Position numbers and translations under genes: made by a program
Notes under the pieces: model-generated
The model's input: only the letters and a program-made list of their open reading frames with translations
Database searches by the model: none
What the model was told of the DNA's origin: nothing
Part shown: one piece after another, positions 1 through 8,593 of the stretch
Numbering within the stretch: position 1 is the first letter of the stretch
Layout: every line of letters starts with the position of its first letter
NCBI RefSeq assembly: GCF_000381065.1
Contig: NZ_KB905844.1
Location: forward strand, 127,615 to 191,614
Length of the DNA stretch: 64,000 nucleotides
Source: Propionispira raffinosivorans DSM 20765
GTDB lineage: Bacteria > Bacillota > Negativicutes > Selenomonadales > Selenomonadaceae
Reading direction: 5' to 3'

Positions 1-1
1 A

Positions 2-400
2 GGTTTTGGCTCAATTCTGGGATTATGTATTATGGTTGTTCTTTTACTTTTAGGAACAGGGCTCTTTCTTATTAGTCAGAATGAACAGCGCATGGCAAAT
101 GATTTTGTGGCGGGCATGCAAGCTCAAAATTTAGCGGAAGCAGGAGTGCAGGATGGTCTGTGTTTTTTAAAAAATAATTCAGACTTATTTTACCGAGCCC
201 AAAATGGGTTACTGGATAATGATTCGATATTGAAATCGCGTACAGACGCTTTTAGAGAAGGCACCTATGAAGTTTATATGACGAATGCGGATAACCAATT
301 GCTAGTAATGTCTATTGGACATGTGGGCAAGATAAAAGCTCAGATTGTTGTTTATTTACAATTTAAAAATGATGAATTTGAGATTGTACGTTGTGAATAA
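2..400 (+). CDS. Type IV pilus minor pilin-like / PilX-type protein, 5' end outside window
   Basis: The frame is open from the first bases of the window, so the true start lies upstream; 132 residues are visible. They begin with a hydrophobic helix (GSILGLCIMVVLLLLGTGLF), typical of the membrane segment of pilin-like proteins, followed by a 'LAEAGVQDGL' stretch that resembles the 'AEAG' helix of PilX-type minor pilins. The rest is a small soluble domain without recognisable motifs. It lies just upstream of the PilM-PilN and PilO genes on the same strand, which supports a role in pilus or type II-like secretion assembly at the inner membrane. The family assignment is inference from position and N-terminal helix. 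Confidence 0.6.
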   Translation, partial: GFGSILGLCIMVVLLLLGTGLFLISQNEQRMANDFVAGMQAQNLAEAGVQDGLCFLKNNSDLFYRAQNGLLDNDSILKSRTDAFREGTYEVYMTNADNQLLVMSIGHVGKIKAQIVVYLQFKNDEFEIVRCE

Positions 401-427
401 TATGGTTTAATGGGGAGCTTCAGAGGA

Positions 428-1654
428 ATGCATAAAAATATAAAATTTTGGCAGGAAAAAATTTTCGTTAAAACATATGAAGTTGTTTTGGGCATTGTTA
501 TCGGCGAACATACAATACAGATTGTAAAACTGGATTGTAGAGGCAAAATTCCGCTTTTATTACGAAGTATAGAGATTGAAATTCCGAAAATATATGAAGA
601 GGATTCATTGGCGCTGCTGTATAAAGCTTTGCTGCAAAAAACAATTGACGTTGAAGGCTTAGCTCAATGTGCAGCTGTGGTTGCTTTTTCGGCAAAAAAC
701 ATTTTTTCTTGTCTGGCAGATTTTCCTGTTTTAGAAGGGGCGGCTTTACGCGAAGCAATAAAATGGGATGTAGAAAAATATATTCCATTTTTAGAAGGTG
801 AATATCATTATGATTTCAAAATTGTTGAAAAAAAAGAACTGAAGATCACCGTGCGTATTGCGGCGATGGACAAAGTCTTGTTAGACACGGCAGCGACCGT
901 TTTTCAGGTAAATTCAATGCCGCTGCTAGGTATTTTAGAAGCAAATGCATTGCAGGGTGAGTTTATTGAAGCAAATGAAATGGGCTTCGTTTGGCAATCT
1001 CATGCCGCGGTAGAGCAAACCATAGCTATTTCATCTGCGCTCGATAGCCAGTCAATTCTATCGCAGCCTGATAAAATTTTGCCAGCCGTAGAGACGATAT
1101 TTTATAAAAACATTGACCGAGAACAAATTAATCTGTTGCCGTTTGCGCAGCGTGCCGATGAATTTGTCTTGTATCGATTATTCGCTGGCGTTTTAATTTT
1201 ACTGATCTGTTGTTTTAGTAGTTGGTATGCTTATACTTGTGTAAAAATCTATAATGTGGAACAGCAGCTGGCAAAAAATGATGCCGCCTTACAATTACTT
1301 GATGAGAGTGTCAGCCGCCGAGTAAAATTGGCTGAAACCAAACAGGAAATTGATGATAAAAATTCTATTTTAATCAATTTATCGAATCAAAAAATTTCTT
1401 GGTATGCTATGATGGTCCATTTAGGTAATTTAGTTGTTGATGATGTATGGCTTACGGAAGTATATCTAAGTGATAAAAATGAGTTGAGTCTGCAAGGTAA
1501 AAGTTTAGATTATCAAGCTTTGGCATCTTTTGTAAAAAAATTTGAAAAAGATACATTGTTTTCTGAGGCGGCATTAATCAATTCAAAAAATATGCACGAT
1601 GAAGCTTTTAACAAAGATATTACAGTATTTGAAATTACAGCAAAATTTAAATAA
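428..1654 (+). CDS. PilM-PilN fusion protein, type IV pilus inner-membrane platform
   Basis: A 408-residue protein combining two normally separate pilus proteins. Residues about 15-200 resemble the first lobe of the actin-like PilM ('LGIVIGEHTIQIVKL' near the start, then 'LREAIKWDVEKYIPF'). The second actin lobe is not recognisable. From about residue 234 the sequence becomes PilN: the 'INLLP' motif that in PilN docks onto PilM, a transmembrane helix (about 247-268), a coiled-coil segment and a C-terminal ferredoxin-like domain ('VWLTEVYLSDKNELSLQGKS'). I chose ATG 428, which has GGGGAG upstream, over an in-frame ATG at 410. PilO starts 13 bases after the stop. The fusion call rests on motif reading. 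Confidence 0.75.
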   Translation: MHKNIKFWQEKIFVKTYEVVLGIVIGEHTIQIVKLDCRGKIPLLLRSIEIEIPKIYEEDSLALLYKALLQKTIDVEGLAQCAAVVAFSAKNIFSCLADFPVLEGAALREAIKWDVEKYIPFLEGEYHYDFKIVEKKELKITVRIAAMDKVLLDTAATVFQVNSMPLLGILEANALQGEFIEANEMGFVWQSHAAVEQTIAISSALDSQSILSQPDKILPAVETIFYKNIDREQINLLPFAQRADEFVLYRLFAGVLILLICCFSSWYAYTCVKIYNVEQQLAKNDAALQLLDESVSRRVKLAETKQEIDDKNSILINLSNQKISWYAMMVHLGNLVVDDVWLTEVYLSDKNELSLQGKSLDYQALASFVKKFEKDTLFSEAALINSKNMHDEAFNKDITVFEITAKFK

Positions 1655-1667
1655 ATGTGGTGATATC

Positions 1668-2192
1668 ATGAAGTCTAAAAAACTGATATATCAGCTGATT
1701 TCTTTTCTGTTTGGTGTGATTTTTTTGAGTGTTACGGTGTACACGTTTGTTTATGTACCTCGCCAGCAAGAACTATTGGATTTGACAGCAGCTGTTACAG
1801 AAAAAGAAACAAGTATAATTTCAATTGAGAATTTTATGAATGAACATCCTGATATGCCTGCTTATGAGCAAGAACTTCGGGAAAAAAACGATTTTTTGTC
1901 ACAAATGTTACCCAATAATATGGAATTAAGCAGCTTTTTAAGCGAAGTTGAGAAAATGGCCGCCGCCAGCCAAGTTACTTTATTACAGATAAAACCGAAT
2001 AAACTGATTTCAAAAGATAACTATCAAGAAATTCCCATTCTACTTGAGTTTCAGGGTAATTATTTTCAGATACTTCATTTTTTGCGACAAATAGAGGCTG
2101 CACGGCGCTTTAATAAAGGAAGCCATTTAAGTATCCAGACGCAAGATGGTGTTTTAGTTTGTAAACTAGTTCTTAGTATTTATTCATTGTAA
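1668..2192 (+). CDS. pilO: Type IV pilus assembly protein PilO
   Basis: A 174-residue protein with one N-terminal membrane helix (about residues 10-30, 'LISFLFGVIFLSVTVYTFVYV'), a coiled-coil region and a PilO-like C-terminal domain containing 'LSSFLSEVEKMAAASQVTLLQIKP' followed by 'LLEFQGNYFQILHFLRQIE', the usual PilO pattern. PilO pairs with PilN in the inner-membrane alignment complex linking the cytoplasmic motor to the pilus. An in-frame TTG at 1599 lies inside the upstream gene; ATG 1668 is preferred because it follows the PilM-PilN stop directly. No secretin (PilQ) or PilP gene follows; aroC comes next. Confidence 0.8.
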   Translation: MKSKKLIYQLISFLFGVIFLSVTVYTFVYVPRQQELLDLTAAVTEKETSIISIENFMNEHPDMPAYEQELREKNDFLSQMLPNNMELSSFLSEVEKMAAASQVTLLQIKPNKLISKDNYQEIPILLEFQGNYFQILHFLRQIEAARRFNKGSHLSIQTQDGVLVCKLVLSIYSL

Positions 2193-2273
2193 ATTGAGAT
2201 GGAGTAGGAACTTATCGTATAATCCACTACAATGAGACAATTTTTTCTTTACCATACACTTGATTTGTACTGC

Positions 2274-2304
2274 TTGATAGAATAAACTATTAAATATGTA
2301 TAAT
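2274..2304 (+). promoter_or_regulatory. Likely promoter of the aroCKB operon
   Basis: TTGATA (2274-2279) and TATAAT (2299-2304) are separated by 19 bases, upstream of aroC. The -10 overlaps the left arm of an 11-bp perfect inverted repeat (2290-2300 and 2318-2328), which may be an operator. The spacing is longer than ideal, so confidence is moderate. Confidence 0.45.
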
Positions 2305-2353
2305 TGAACTGTTGATTTACATATTTAATAATTTATGGATGAGGTGCGTTACT

Positions 2354-3493
2354 ATGTTTCGTTTTTTGACGGCTGGAGAGTCTCACGGACAGTGCTTAAC
2401 AGCAATTGTAGAAGGTATGCCAGCGGGACTGACAATTGATGTTGATGAAATCAATAAAGATATGGCACGCCGCCAACAAGGCTACGGCAGAGGCGGACGT
2501 ATGTTAATTGAGACAGATAAAATGGAAATTCTTTCAGGTGTGCGTTTTGGCGAAACAATGGGAGATCCAGTTACAGTTAAAATTGCCAATAAAGATTGGG
2601 AAAATTGGACGGGGCGAATGTCAGTTTCAGGTAAACCAGAAGGACCTGTTGTAACAGCGGCACGTCCTGGTCATGCGGATTTAACTGGTATCAAAAAGTA
2701 TGATCGCAACGATATTCGTGATATATTAGAACGTTCCAGCGCCCGAGAAACCGCAGCCAGAGTGGCTGTTGGTGGTTTGGCAAAACAACTTTTAAAAGCA
2801 TGTGGAATGAAAATTGTGTCACAAGTTACGAATATTGGTGGAATTCAGATTGATGGGGCAAACACCGCATATGATACGTGGGGAAACAATCCATCCGATT
2901 TAAATTGTTATGATGATGCTATAGAAGAAAAAATGAAAGAGAAAATAAGACAGGCAAAAACCGATGGTGATACATTAGGGGGAATTTTTGAAATTGCCGT
3001 TTTAGGGGTTATGCCAGGATTAGGCAGTCATATCCAATGGGATCGACGTTTGGATGCAAGACTAAGCGGCGCCTTAATGTCGATTCAAGCCATTAAGGGG
3101 GTAGAAATTGGTGCTGGATTTGAATATGCAAATCTACCAGGAAGTTTGGCTCACGATGAAATATTTTTAGATGAATCGCAGCATGTATATCGAAAAACGA
3201 ATCATGCGGGTGGAATTGAAGGCGGTATGAGCAACGGTGAAGCAATTGTTGTACGAGCGGTAATGAAGCCGATACCAACATTAATGAAACCACTGCGTTC
3301 AATCGATATTAAGTCGAAAGAAGCCGTCCTAGCTTGCAAAGAACGCAGTGATGTTTGTGCAGTATCCGCAGCATCGGTCGTTGGCGAAGCGATGACCGCG
3401 ATTGTAGTGGCGCAGGCACTTTTAGAAAAATTTGGCGGGGATTCCATTGGTGATTTAAAAGCAGCAATTGCACATTACCAAAAACGGATTTAA
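2354..3493 (+). CDS. aroC: Chorismate synthase
   Basis: A 379-residue enzyme converting 5-enolpyruvylshikimate-3-phosphate to chorismate with reduced FMN, the last step of the shikimate pathway. It begins '[26 protein letters not shown]', the family signature, and carries '[12 protein letters not shown]', '[14 protein letters not shown]' and '[12 protein letters not shown]', all hallmark chorismate synthase blocks; '[14 protein letters not shown]' and the C-terminal '[11 protein letters not shown]' region are also present. The start at 2354 follows GAGGTG (2341-2346); a longer in-frame start at 2312 lacks a ribosome-binding site. aroK follows after 11 bases, so aroC-aroK-aroB forms an operon. 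Confidence 0.97.
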   Translation: MFRFLTAGESHGQCLTAIVEGMPAGLTIDVDEINKDMARRQQGYGRGGRMLIETDKMEILSGVRFGETMGDPVTVKIANKDWENWTGRMSVSGKPEGPVVTAARPGHADLTGIKKYDRNDIRDILERSSARETAARVAVGGLAKQLLKACGMKIVSQVTNIGGIQIDGANTAYDTWGNNPSDLNCYDDAIEEKMKEKIRQAKTDGDTLGGIFEIAVLGVMPGLGSHIQWDRRLDARLSGALMSIQAIKGVEIGAGFEYANLPGSLAHDEIFLDESQHVYRKTNHAGGIEGGMSNGEAIVVRAVMKPIPTLMKPLRSIDIKSKEAVLACKERSDVCAVSAASVVGEAMTAIVVAQALLEKFGGDSIGDLKAAIAHYQKRI

Positions 3494-3504
3494 GGTACGT
3501 ACGG

Positions 3505-4035
3505 ATGAAAAATATTATTTTGATTGGGTTTATGGGAACAGGGAAGACGAGTACGGGGCGATTACTGGCAAGTCGCTTGGGTTACTCTTTTATCGATACG
3601 GATCATAAAATTGAAGTGGATCATAAAATAACTATAAAAGCTATGTTTGCAAAATACGGAGAAGCACATTTTCGCAAAAAAGAAGCTGAAACGATTCAAA
3701 AAGTTGCAAAGTATCGTAATGTTGTCATATCGACTGGTGGCGGTGCCGTTTTAAATCCTGCTAATTTGCAAATCTTACAAGAAAGCGGCATTGTTATTTC
3801 CTTAACCGCGGAGATCGATGTTATTCTAGATCGAACCGGTAGAAAATCATCACGTCCCTTACTTGCACTTGAAGACGTAACGCAACGCCGAGAAATGATT
3901 GTAAATTTATTGGATAGTAGAAAAGATCTTTATCAAAAAGCTAATCTTAGTATTGATACAAGTAATTTATCGCCGTTACAAGTGGTGGAGCAGATTTTAC
4001 TATTTCTGCGGAAGGAGGTTGGTGCTCATGTGTAA
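3505..4035 (+). CDS. aroK: Shikimate kinase
   Basis: A 176-residue P-loop kinase phosphorylating shikimate with ATP. The Walker A motif 'GFMGTGKTS' lies at about residues 8-16, the shikimate-binding 'DTDHKIE' near 32, and 'STGGGAVLNPAN' near 77. The length is normal for the family. It lies between aroC and aroB, overlapping the aroB start by 8 bases, which suggests translational coupling. Confidence 0.96.
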   Translation: MKNIILIGFMGTGKTSTGRLLASRLGYSFIDTDHKIEVDHKITIKAMFAKYGEAHFRKKEAETIQKVAKYRNVVISTGGGAVLNPANLQILQESGIVISLTAEIDVILDRTGRKSSRPLLALEDVTQRREMIVNLLDSRKDLYQKANLSIDTSNLSPLQVVEQILLFLRKEVGAHV

Positions 4036-5113
4036 GGTAATGGTTGATCTTAACGCAGAAAGTTATGAGATCCTTATTGGTACCAAACTAACAGAAAATA
4101 TTAGAACATTTGTTTCGCAAGCGAATTTTTCTAAAACAGTTTTGGTCATTTCGGATAATAATGTTGGGCCGTTGTATGGCAATGCCTTATTAGACTTACT
4201 AAAACAAGCAGGGTTTCAAGCAGAAATCATTTTTGTGGTTCCAGGTGAAAGTTCAAAATCGCTGACGGTGGCTGATGGAATCTATACGAAAGCAATTGAA
4301 CTTGGACTTGATCGCAAATCACCGATTGTGGCTTTGGGCGGTGGTGTTGTTGGTGATCTTGCGGGTTTTGTGGCGGCAACATATATGCGGGGTGTGCCCT
4401 TCATTCAGGTCCCGACAAGTTTACTAGCACAGGTAGATTCTAGCGTGGGCGGCAAGGTTGCCGTCAATCATCGGCTTGGCAAAAATTTAATTGGTGCATT
4501 CTATCAGCCAAGTGCAGTCTTTATGGACTTAGATATGCTGAAAACGCTGCCAAATCGTGAAATTTATACTGGCTTAGCTGAAATTATAAAATATGGTATT
4601 ATTTATGATCAAGATTTTTTTTCTTATCTTGACCAGCACGCGAAAAAAATCCTTGCTTTGGAACCAACGGTTCTATCTCATATTATCCATCGTTCTTGTG
4701 AGATAAAAGCAAAGGTGGTAAGTCAAGACGAGAAAGAATCCGGTTTGCGGATTATTTTAAACTTTGGTCATACACTGGCACATGCTATTGAGAGTGAAAC
4801 AAACTATGAAGTATATAATCATGGTGAAGCAGTCGCTATTGGTATGTATGGGGCGGCACGCCTCAGCTATAAATTAGGTTTGATCCAATCAACAGATGTA
4901 GATCGGGTAAAGAACATGCTGCAAAAATTTCATTTACCAATCAAAGCACAACAATGTACAGTAGATGGTTTATTTAAGAGTATATTCCATGATAAAAAAG
5001 CAGTTAATGGTAAAGTAAAATGGGTGTTGATGGAATCAATTGGAAAAGTCAGGACCATGACCGATATTGCGGATGCTCTAGTAAAAGAAGTTATGGTTGA
5101 AATCATCTTATAA
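4028..5113 (+). CDS. aroB: 3-dehydroquinate synthase
   Basis: A 361-residue NAD- and metal-dependent enzyme making 3-dehydroquinate from DAHP, the second step of the shikimate pathway. Diagnostic blocks are 'ALGGGVVGDLAGFVAATYMRG', 'VPTSLLAQVDSSVGGK' and 'LNFGHTLAHAIE', which carries a metal-ligand histidine. ATG 4028 is chosen because AAGGAGG lies nine bases upstream, inside the end of aroK; a longer frame from 3953 is only the aroK shadow. It is the last gene of the aro operon, followed by a strong hairpin at 5283-5332. Confidence 0.96.
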   Translation: MCKVMVDLNAESYEILIGTKLTENIRTFVSQANFSKTVLVISDNNVGPLYGNALLDLLKQAGFQAEIIFVVPGESSKSLTVADGIYTKAIELGLDRKSPIVALGGGVVGDLAGFVAATYMRGVPFIQVPTSLLAQVDSSVGGKVAVNHRLGKNLIGAFYQPSAVFMDLDMLKTLPNREIYTGLAEIIKYGIIYDQDFFSYLDQHAKKILALEPTVLSHIIHRSCEIKAKVVSQDEKESGLRIILNFGHTLAHAIESETNYEVYNHGEAVAIGMYGAARLSYKLGLIQSTDVDRVKNMLQKFHLPIKAQQCTVDGLFKSIFHDKKAVNGKVKWVLMESIGKVRTMTDIADALVKEVMVEIIL

Positions 5114-5282
5114 GGCAGACAATAAATCGATAGAACATATGTTTATACTGGCTTTTAGTTAAGTTAAACTAAAAATACTTTTTTATAAAATATTTTTAAT
5201 TTTCAAAGGAAAATCCAAGATTTTACAAGTATAATCAAAATTGTAAGGTAACACTTTACAACTACCCGTATCATAAAAATAT

Positions 5283-5332
5283 AACACACAAAAAAGCAGG
5301 GCTATTGCTGTAGCCTTGCTTTTTTGTGTGTT
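5283..5332. terminator. Strong hairpin terminator after aroB
   Basis: A near-perfect 22-bp stem (arms 5283-5304 and 5311-5332) around the loop TTGCTG. The arms contain A6/T6 tracts, so it could end transcription in either direction. It separates the aro operon from the sucrose genes. Apart from this hairpin and the scr promoter, I see nothing in 5114-5555. Confidence 0.75.
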
Positions 5333-5486
5333 AGAACACTGGAATCTATAACGAATCATAAATTTTATAGTGTTTCTTTTAACAAGCGAATAAATATTTT
5401 ATATCCCATTCCTGACAAGCGGATAGGCGGCATTTCTTTAATGCATTATCTATAGTGTTGAATAAATTAAATTTTCTAACTTTTAA

Positions 5487-5515
5487 TTGACAAAAATATA
5501 TGGAACTGATATCAT
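5487..5515 (+). promoter_or_regulatory. Promoter of the sucrose permease gene
   Basis: TTGACA (5487-5492) and TATCAT (5510-5515) are 17 bases apart, a near-consensus sigma-A promoter. The -10 lies within the first ScrR-like operator, so repressor binding would block RNA polymerase. The transcript would start near 5522, inside the second operator. Confidence 0.7.
5501..5514. promoter_or_regulatory. ScrR-type operator 1
   Basis: TGGAACTGATATCA, an imperfect palindrome of the LacI-family type, overlapping the -10 box. It is nearly the same as the 14-mer 23 bases downstream. Confidence 0.6.
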
Positions 5516-5523
5516 ATCAAATA

Positions 5524-5537
5524 TGGAACCGATTTCA
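5524..5537. promoter_or_regulatory. ScrR-type operator 2
   Basis: TGGAACCGATTTCA fits the palindromic pattern TGRAAYCGRTTYCA with a central CG, as is usual for LacI-family repressors. It lies at the predicted transcription start, just before the GGAGG of the permease gene. A related half-conserved copy lies upstream of scrR at 7410-7423. Confidence 0.65.
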
Positions 5538-5555
5538 TAAAGGAGGATTTATACT

Positions 5556-7388
5556 ATGCAGGATATTTGTATTGAAAGCCCACTTGCCGGTGAGCTGATT
5601 GAGTTGTCCCAGGTAAAGGATGCCGGATTTTCGAACGGTGCTATGGGAAGAGGTGCTGCTGTAAAGCCAATTGATGGTAAAGTATATGCACCTTTTGATG
5701 GTGTTGTAGAAGTCCTGTTTCCAACGATGCATGCGATTGGATTAAAATCGATGACCGGTATAGATATACTAATTCACATCGGTTTTGATACAGTGAAACT
5801 CGCGGGTCAGTATTTCACAGCACATGTGAAACAAGGTGACAAGATAAGCAAAGGACAAATGCTGGTTGAATTTGATCTGGCAGCGATTGAAAATGCAGGT
5901 TATGATACAACAACTGCCATCGTTGTAACCAATTCATCGGAGTATGCTATGATTACACTGCTATTAGGTGATACGATCATAAAATCAATAGGAGGGGAAA
6001 CTAACGTGAAGGACAGTATACCAGACAACATGGCAAAGGAAGAATACGTTGCCGCCGAAATATTGAAATATATCGGTGGTAAGTCAAATATTCGTTCTGT
6101 AGAACATTGTGCCACCAGATTGCGTCTTATTTTGAAAGATAAGAGTCAGATCAATGAAAAGTCTATTGAAAATATTGATGGGGTAAAAGGACAATTTTTT
6201 GCGGCAGCACAGTTCCAGATTATTTTAGGAACAGGCTTTGTTGATAAAGTCTATGCGGTTATTGTCCGTGATTCGGAAAGCTTAGCTGGCAGCAGTAATA
6301 ATGAAACAGCTTACCAAGAGATGACAATGCTGCAAAAAATTTCAAGAACACTGGGCGATGTTTTCGTACCAATCATACCAGTACTTGTAGCTACTGGTAT
6401 TTTTATGGGATTGCGTGGAATGGCGCAGAGTTTAGGAATACAGTTCAGTGAAAATTTTTTACGAATGTCACAAATTCTTACCGATACGGCTTTTGCTTTT
6501 TTACCGGCGCTCGTTACGTGGTCTACAATGAAAAAATTTGGTGGTACACCTGTTATTGGGATTGTGCTTGGTCTTATGCTGGTTGCGCCACAATTACCGA
6601 ATGCATATGCGGTAGCAAGTGGGGATGCACAGGTTATTTCAATGAGTATTTTTGGTCTTACCGTTCCGGTTGTAGGTTATCAAGGGTCTGTTTTACCCGC
6701 CCTGGTACTCGGAATTCTTGCGGCAAAATTGCAGAAATGGTTTAAATCTTTTGTGCCAGATGTACTTGATCTTATTATAACTCCATTTATGACATTATTC
6801 ATTTCAATGCTTATTGGCATTCTTGTTGTTGGTCCAATTATGCATTCCGTTGAGTCTAATATATTTAGTGCAGTTAAGGCATTCTTGGATTTACCGTTTG
6901 GCCTTGGCGGTCTTGTTGTTGGCGGCTTACATCAGGTAATTGTTGTAACTGGTGTACATCATGTATTCAATGCACTCGAAATAGAACTTTTGGCTACGAC
7001 TGGACAAGATGCTTTTAATGCAATTATTACTGGTGCGATTGTGGCACAAGGCGGGGCAGCTTTAGCAGTCGCTTTGAAAACAAAAAATCCTAAAAAACGT
7101 TCCTTATATATTTCATCTGTCATTCCAGCCTTTCTTGGTATTACGGAACCAGCTATCTTTGGGATTAATCTCCGTTTTGTCAAACCTTTTATTTATGCAT
7201 TAATAGGCGGCGCTGCTGCTGGTATGGCTGCAAGTCTCATGCATCTTGCCGGCACTGGAATGGGCATTACTGTTATTCCGGGAACACTTTTATACATGAA
7301 TCATTTACTCGAGTACCTTTTTGTTAATGCAATCGGTTTTGGTGTAGCATTTACGCTTACGTTCATGCTGTTTAAGCAGAGTGAATGA
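5556..7388 (+). CDS. scrA: Sucrose-family PTS permease, EIIA-EIIB-EIIC fusion
   Basis: A 610-residue phosphotransferase permease that imports and phosphorylates its sugar, here probably sucrose giving sucrose-6-phosphate. The order is EIIA first (residues 1-140; support histidine in 'MHAIGL' at 59, phospho-histidine in 'LIHIGFDTV' at 74), then EIIB (about 165-240; phospho-cysteine 185 in 'EHCATRLRL'), then a hydrophobic EIIC domain (about 265-605) with 'GGLHQVIVVTGVHH' and 'GITEPAIFGINLRF'. Many ScrA proteins instead carry EIIA at the C-terminus or lack it. GGAGG lies before the ATG. Substrate assignment relies on the ScrR and GH32 neighbours; a beta-glucoside substrate is less likely. Confidence 0.88.
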   Translation: MQDICIESPLAGELIELSQVKDAGFSNGAMGRGAAVKPIDGKVYAPFDGVVEVLFPTMHAIGLKSMTGIDILIHIGFDTVKLAGQYFTAHVKQGDKISKGQMLVEFDLAAIENAGYDTTTAIVVTNSSEYAMITLLLGDTIIKSIGGETNVKDSIPDNMAKEEYVAAEILKYIGGKSNIRSVEHCATRLRLILKDKSQINEKSIENIDGVKGQFFAAAQFQIILGTGFVDKVYAVIVRDSESLAGSSNNETAYQEMTMLQKISRTLGDVFVPIIPVLVATGIFMGLRGMAQSLGIQFSENFLRMSQILTDTAFAFLPALVTWSTMKKFGGTPVIGIVLGLMLVAPQLPNAYAVASGDAQVISMSIFGLTVPVVGYQGSVLPALVLGILAAKLQKWFKSFVPDVLDLIITPFMTLFISMLIGILVVGPIMHSVESNIFSAVKAFLDLPFGLGGLVVGGLHQVIVVTGVHHVFNALEIELLATTGQDAFNAIITGAIVAQGGAALAVALKTKNPKKRSLYISSVIPAFLGITEPAIFGINLRFVKPFIYALIGGAAAGMAASLMHLAGTGMGITVIPGTLLYMNHLLEYLFVNAIGFGVAFTLTFMLFKQSE

Positions 7389-7409
7389 ATGGTGTTGCTT
7401 TATTTTTTA

Positions 7410-7423
7410 GTAAACCGGTTCCA
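7410..7423. promoter_or_regulatory. Probable ScrR operator upstream of scrR
   Basis: The right half GGTTCCA matches the reverse complement of the scrA operators exactly (TGGAACC), while the left half is degenerate. It lies about 100 bases before the scrR promoter, suggesting autoregulation or DNA looping. Confidence 0.45.
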
Positions 7424-7512
7424 TATAAAAGCTTGATGAAGCCAGTAATAACTTAATTCTTCCATTTTAAATGCATGCAGAACAATTTTGTGTGGCAGGG
7501 CTTTCCTTTTTT

Positions 7513-7542
7513 TTGACGAATATTTGTAATAAAGAATATTAT
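7513..7542 (+). promoter_or_regulatory. Promoter of scrR-scrB
   Basis: TTGACG (7513-7518) and TATTAT (7537-7542) are 18 bases apart, ending 31 bases before the scrR start codon. Confidence 0.5.
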
Positions 7543-7573
7543 CAGATTTTTGGAAAAGCACAGGAGGATTTTC

Positions 7574-8593
7574 ATGGATAGTAAGTATACGATTCAAGAT
7601 ATAGCAGATATGGCAAAGGTTTCTAAAAGTACCGTATCACGTTATTTAAATCAGGGATATATAAGCCAAGAGAAAATGGATAAAATAAAAGAAGTTATTC
7701 AAGAAACGGGCTTTCAATCGAATTTTTTTGCTAAACGTCTGAAAATGAAGCAAAGCAAGCTAATTGGCATAATTTTGCCACGTATGGATTCTGTAACGGT
7801 TGGAAAACTTCTGGAAGGAGTGAATCGTATCCTGGAACCGGAAGGGTACCAAGGACTCATTCTTGTAAGTGACTTAAAAAAGCAAAAAGAAATTTGCAAT
7901 ATAAGCAATCTACAACAACAGGGTGTTGATGGTATTATTATTGATTCTTTAGGTATTACCCGCGGGCATTTGCAGTTGCTGAAGACATTTGATATTCCAG
8001 TTGTTTTTACGGGACAGCAGCACACTGCGGTTCATTACGTCAAAATTGATGATGAGGGAGCTGGTCGTCTTATGGGATCTTATGTACGACAAAAAGGACA
8101 TCATCATGTAGTGTTTGCCGGAGTAACAAATATGGATCGTGCGGTTGGCATTGAACGCAAACAGGGATTTATTGATGCATTTATGGAAAATCATCCAAAA
8201 GCAAAAGTTGATTTTGTCAAAACCGGTTTTAGTTTTGAATCAGCCTATGCAAGTGGTAGTGAAATTCTCGCCTTTAAACCAACGGCGGTGATTTGTGCTA
8301 CTGATAATATAGGGTTGGGTGTTCTGCGATATTTGCATGAACAAAAAATTAAAGTACCACAGGAAATATCAGTAGCTGGTTTTGGGGGCTATGCAGTAGG
8401 GGTTGTGTCTTATCCGGCACTTACGACGGTAGCCTTTGACTATGAACTTGTAGGTATGAAAACGGCTCAAGGGCTGTTGGATCTTATCGCAGGTAAAAAA
8501 ATGGAATCACAAAGTAATTTACCGTTGTCATTTATAGAGAGAGAAAGCGTTTGCGGGAGGCAAAGAGATGGTATGGACAAAGACAGAATATAA
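7574..8593 (+). CDS. scrR: LacI-family sucrose operon repressor
   Basis: A 339-residue LacI/GalR regulator. The N-terminal helix-turn-helix reads 'YTIQDIADMAKVSKSTVSRYLNQG', with the 'KSTVSRYLN' recognition helix, followed by the hinge and a periplasmic-binding-protein-like effector domain ('GIILPRMDSVTVGKLLEGVNRIL', 'GVDGIIIDSLG', 'VAGFGGYAVGVVSYPALTTVAFDY'). ATG 7574 is preferred because AGGAGG lies upstream; an in-frame ATG at 7550 does not. The gene overlaps scrB by 26 bases, so the two are co-translated. The scr operators nearby are its likely targets. Confidence 0.9.
   Translation: MDSKYTIQDIADMAKVSKSTVSRYLNQGYISQEKMDKIKEVIQETGFQSNFFAKRLKMKQSKLIGIILPRMDSVTVGKLLEGVNRILEPEGYQGLILVSDLKKQKEICNISNLQQQGVDGIIIDSLGITRGHLQLLKTFDIPVVFTGQQHTAVHYVKIDDEGAGRLMGSYVRQKGHHHVVFAGVTNMDRAVGIERKQGFIDAFMENHPKAKVDFVKTGFSFESAYASGSEILAFKPTAVICATDNIGLGVLRYLHEQKIKVPQEISVAGFGGYAVGVVSYPALTTVAFDYELVGMKTAQGLLDLIAGKKMESQSNLPLSFIERESVCGRQRDGMDKDRI

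Noticed and set aside
5114..5555. Riboswitch upstream of the sucrose permease
   Set aside because: The only structure is the aroB terminator hairpin; the remainder is explained by a promoter with LacI-type operators.
8542..8555. Catabolite-response-like sequence AGAAAGCGTTTGCG before scrB
   Set aside because: Two conserved positions of the cre consensus are wrong and it lies within the scrR coding end; kept only as a remark.
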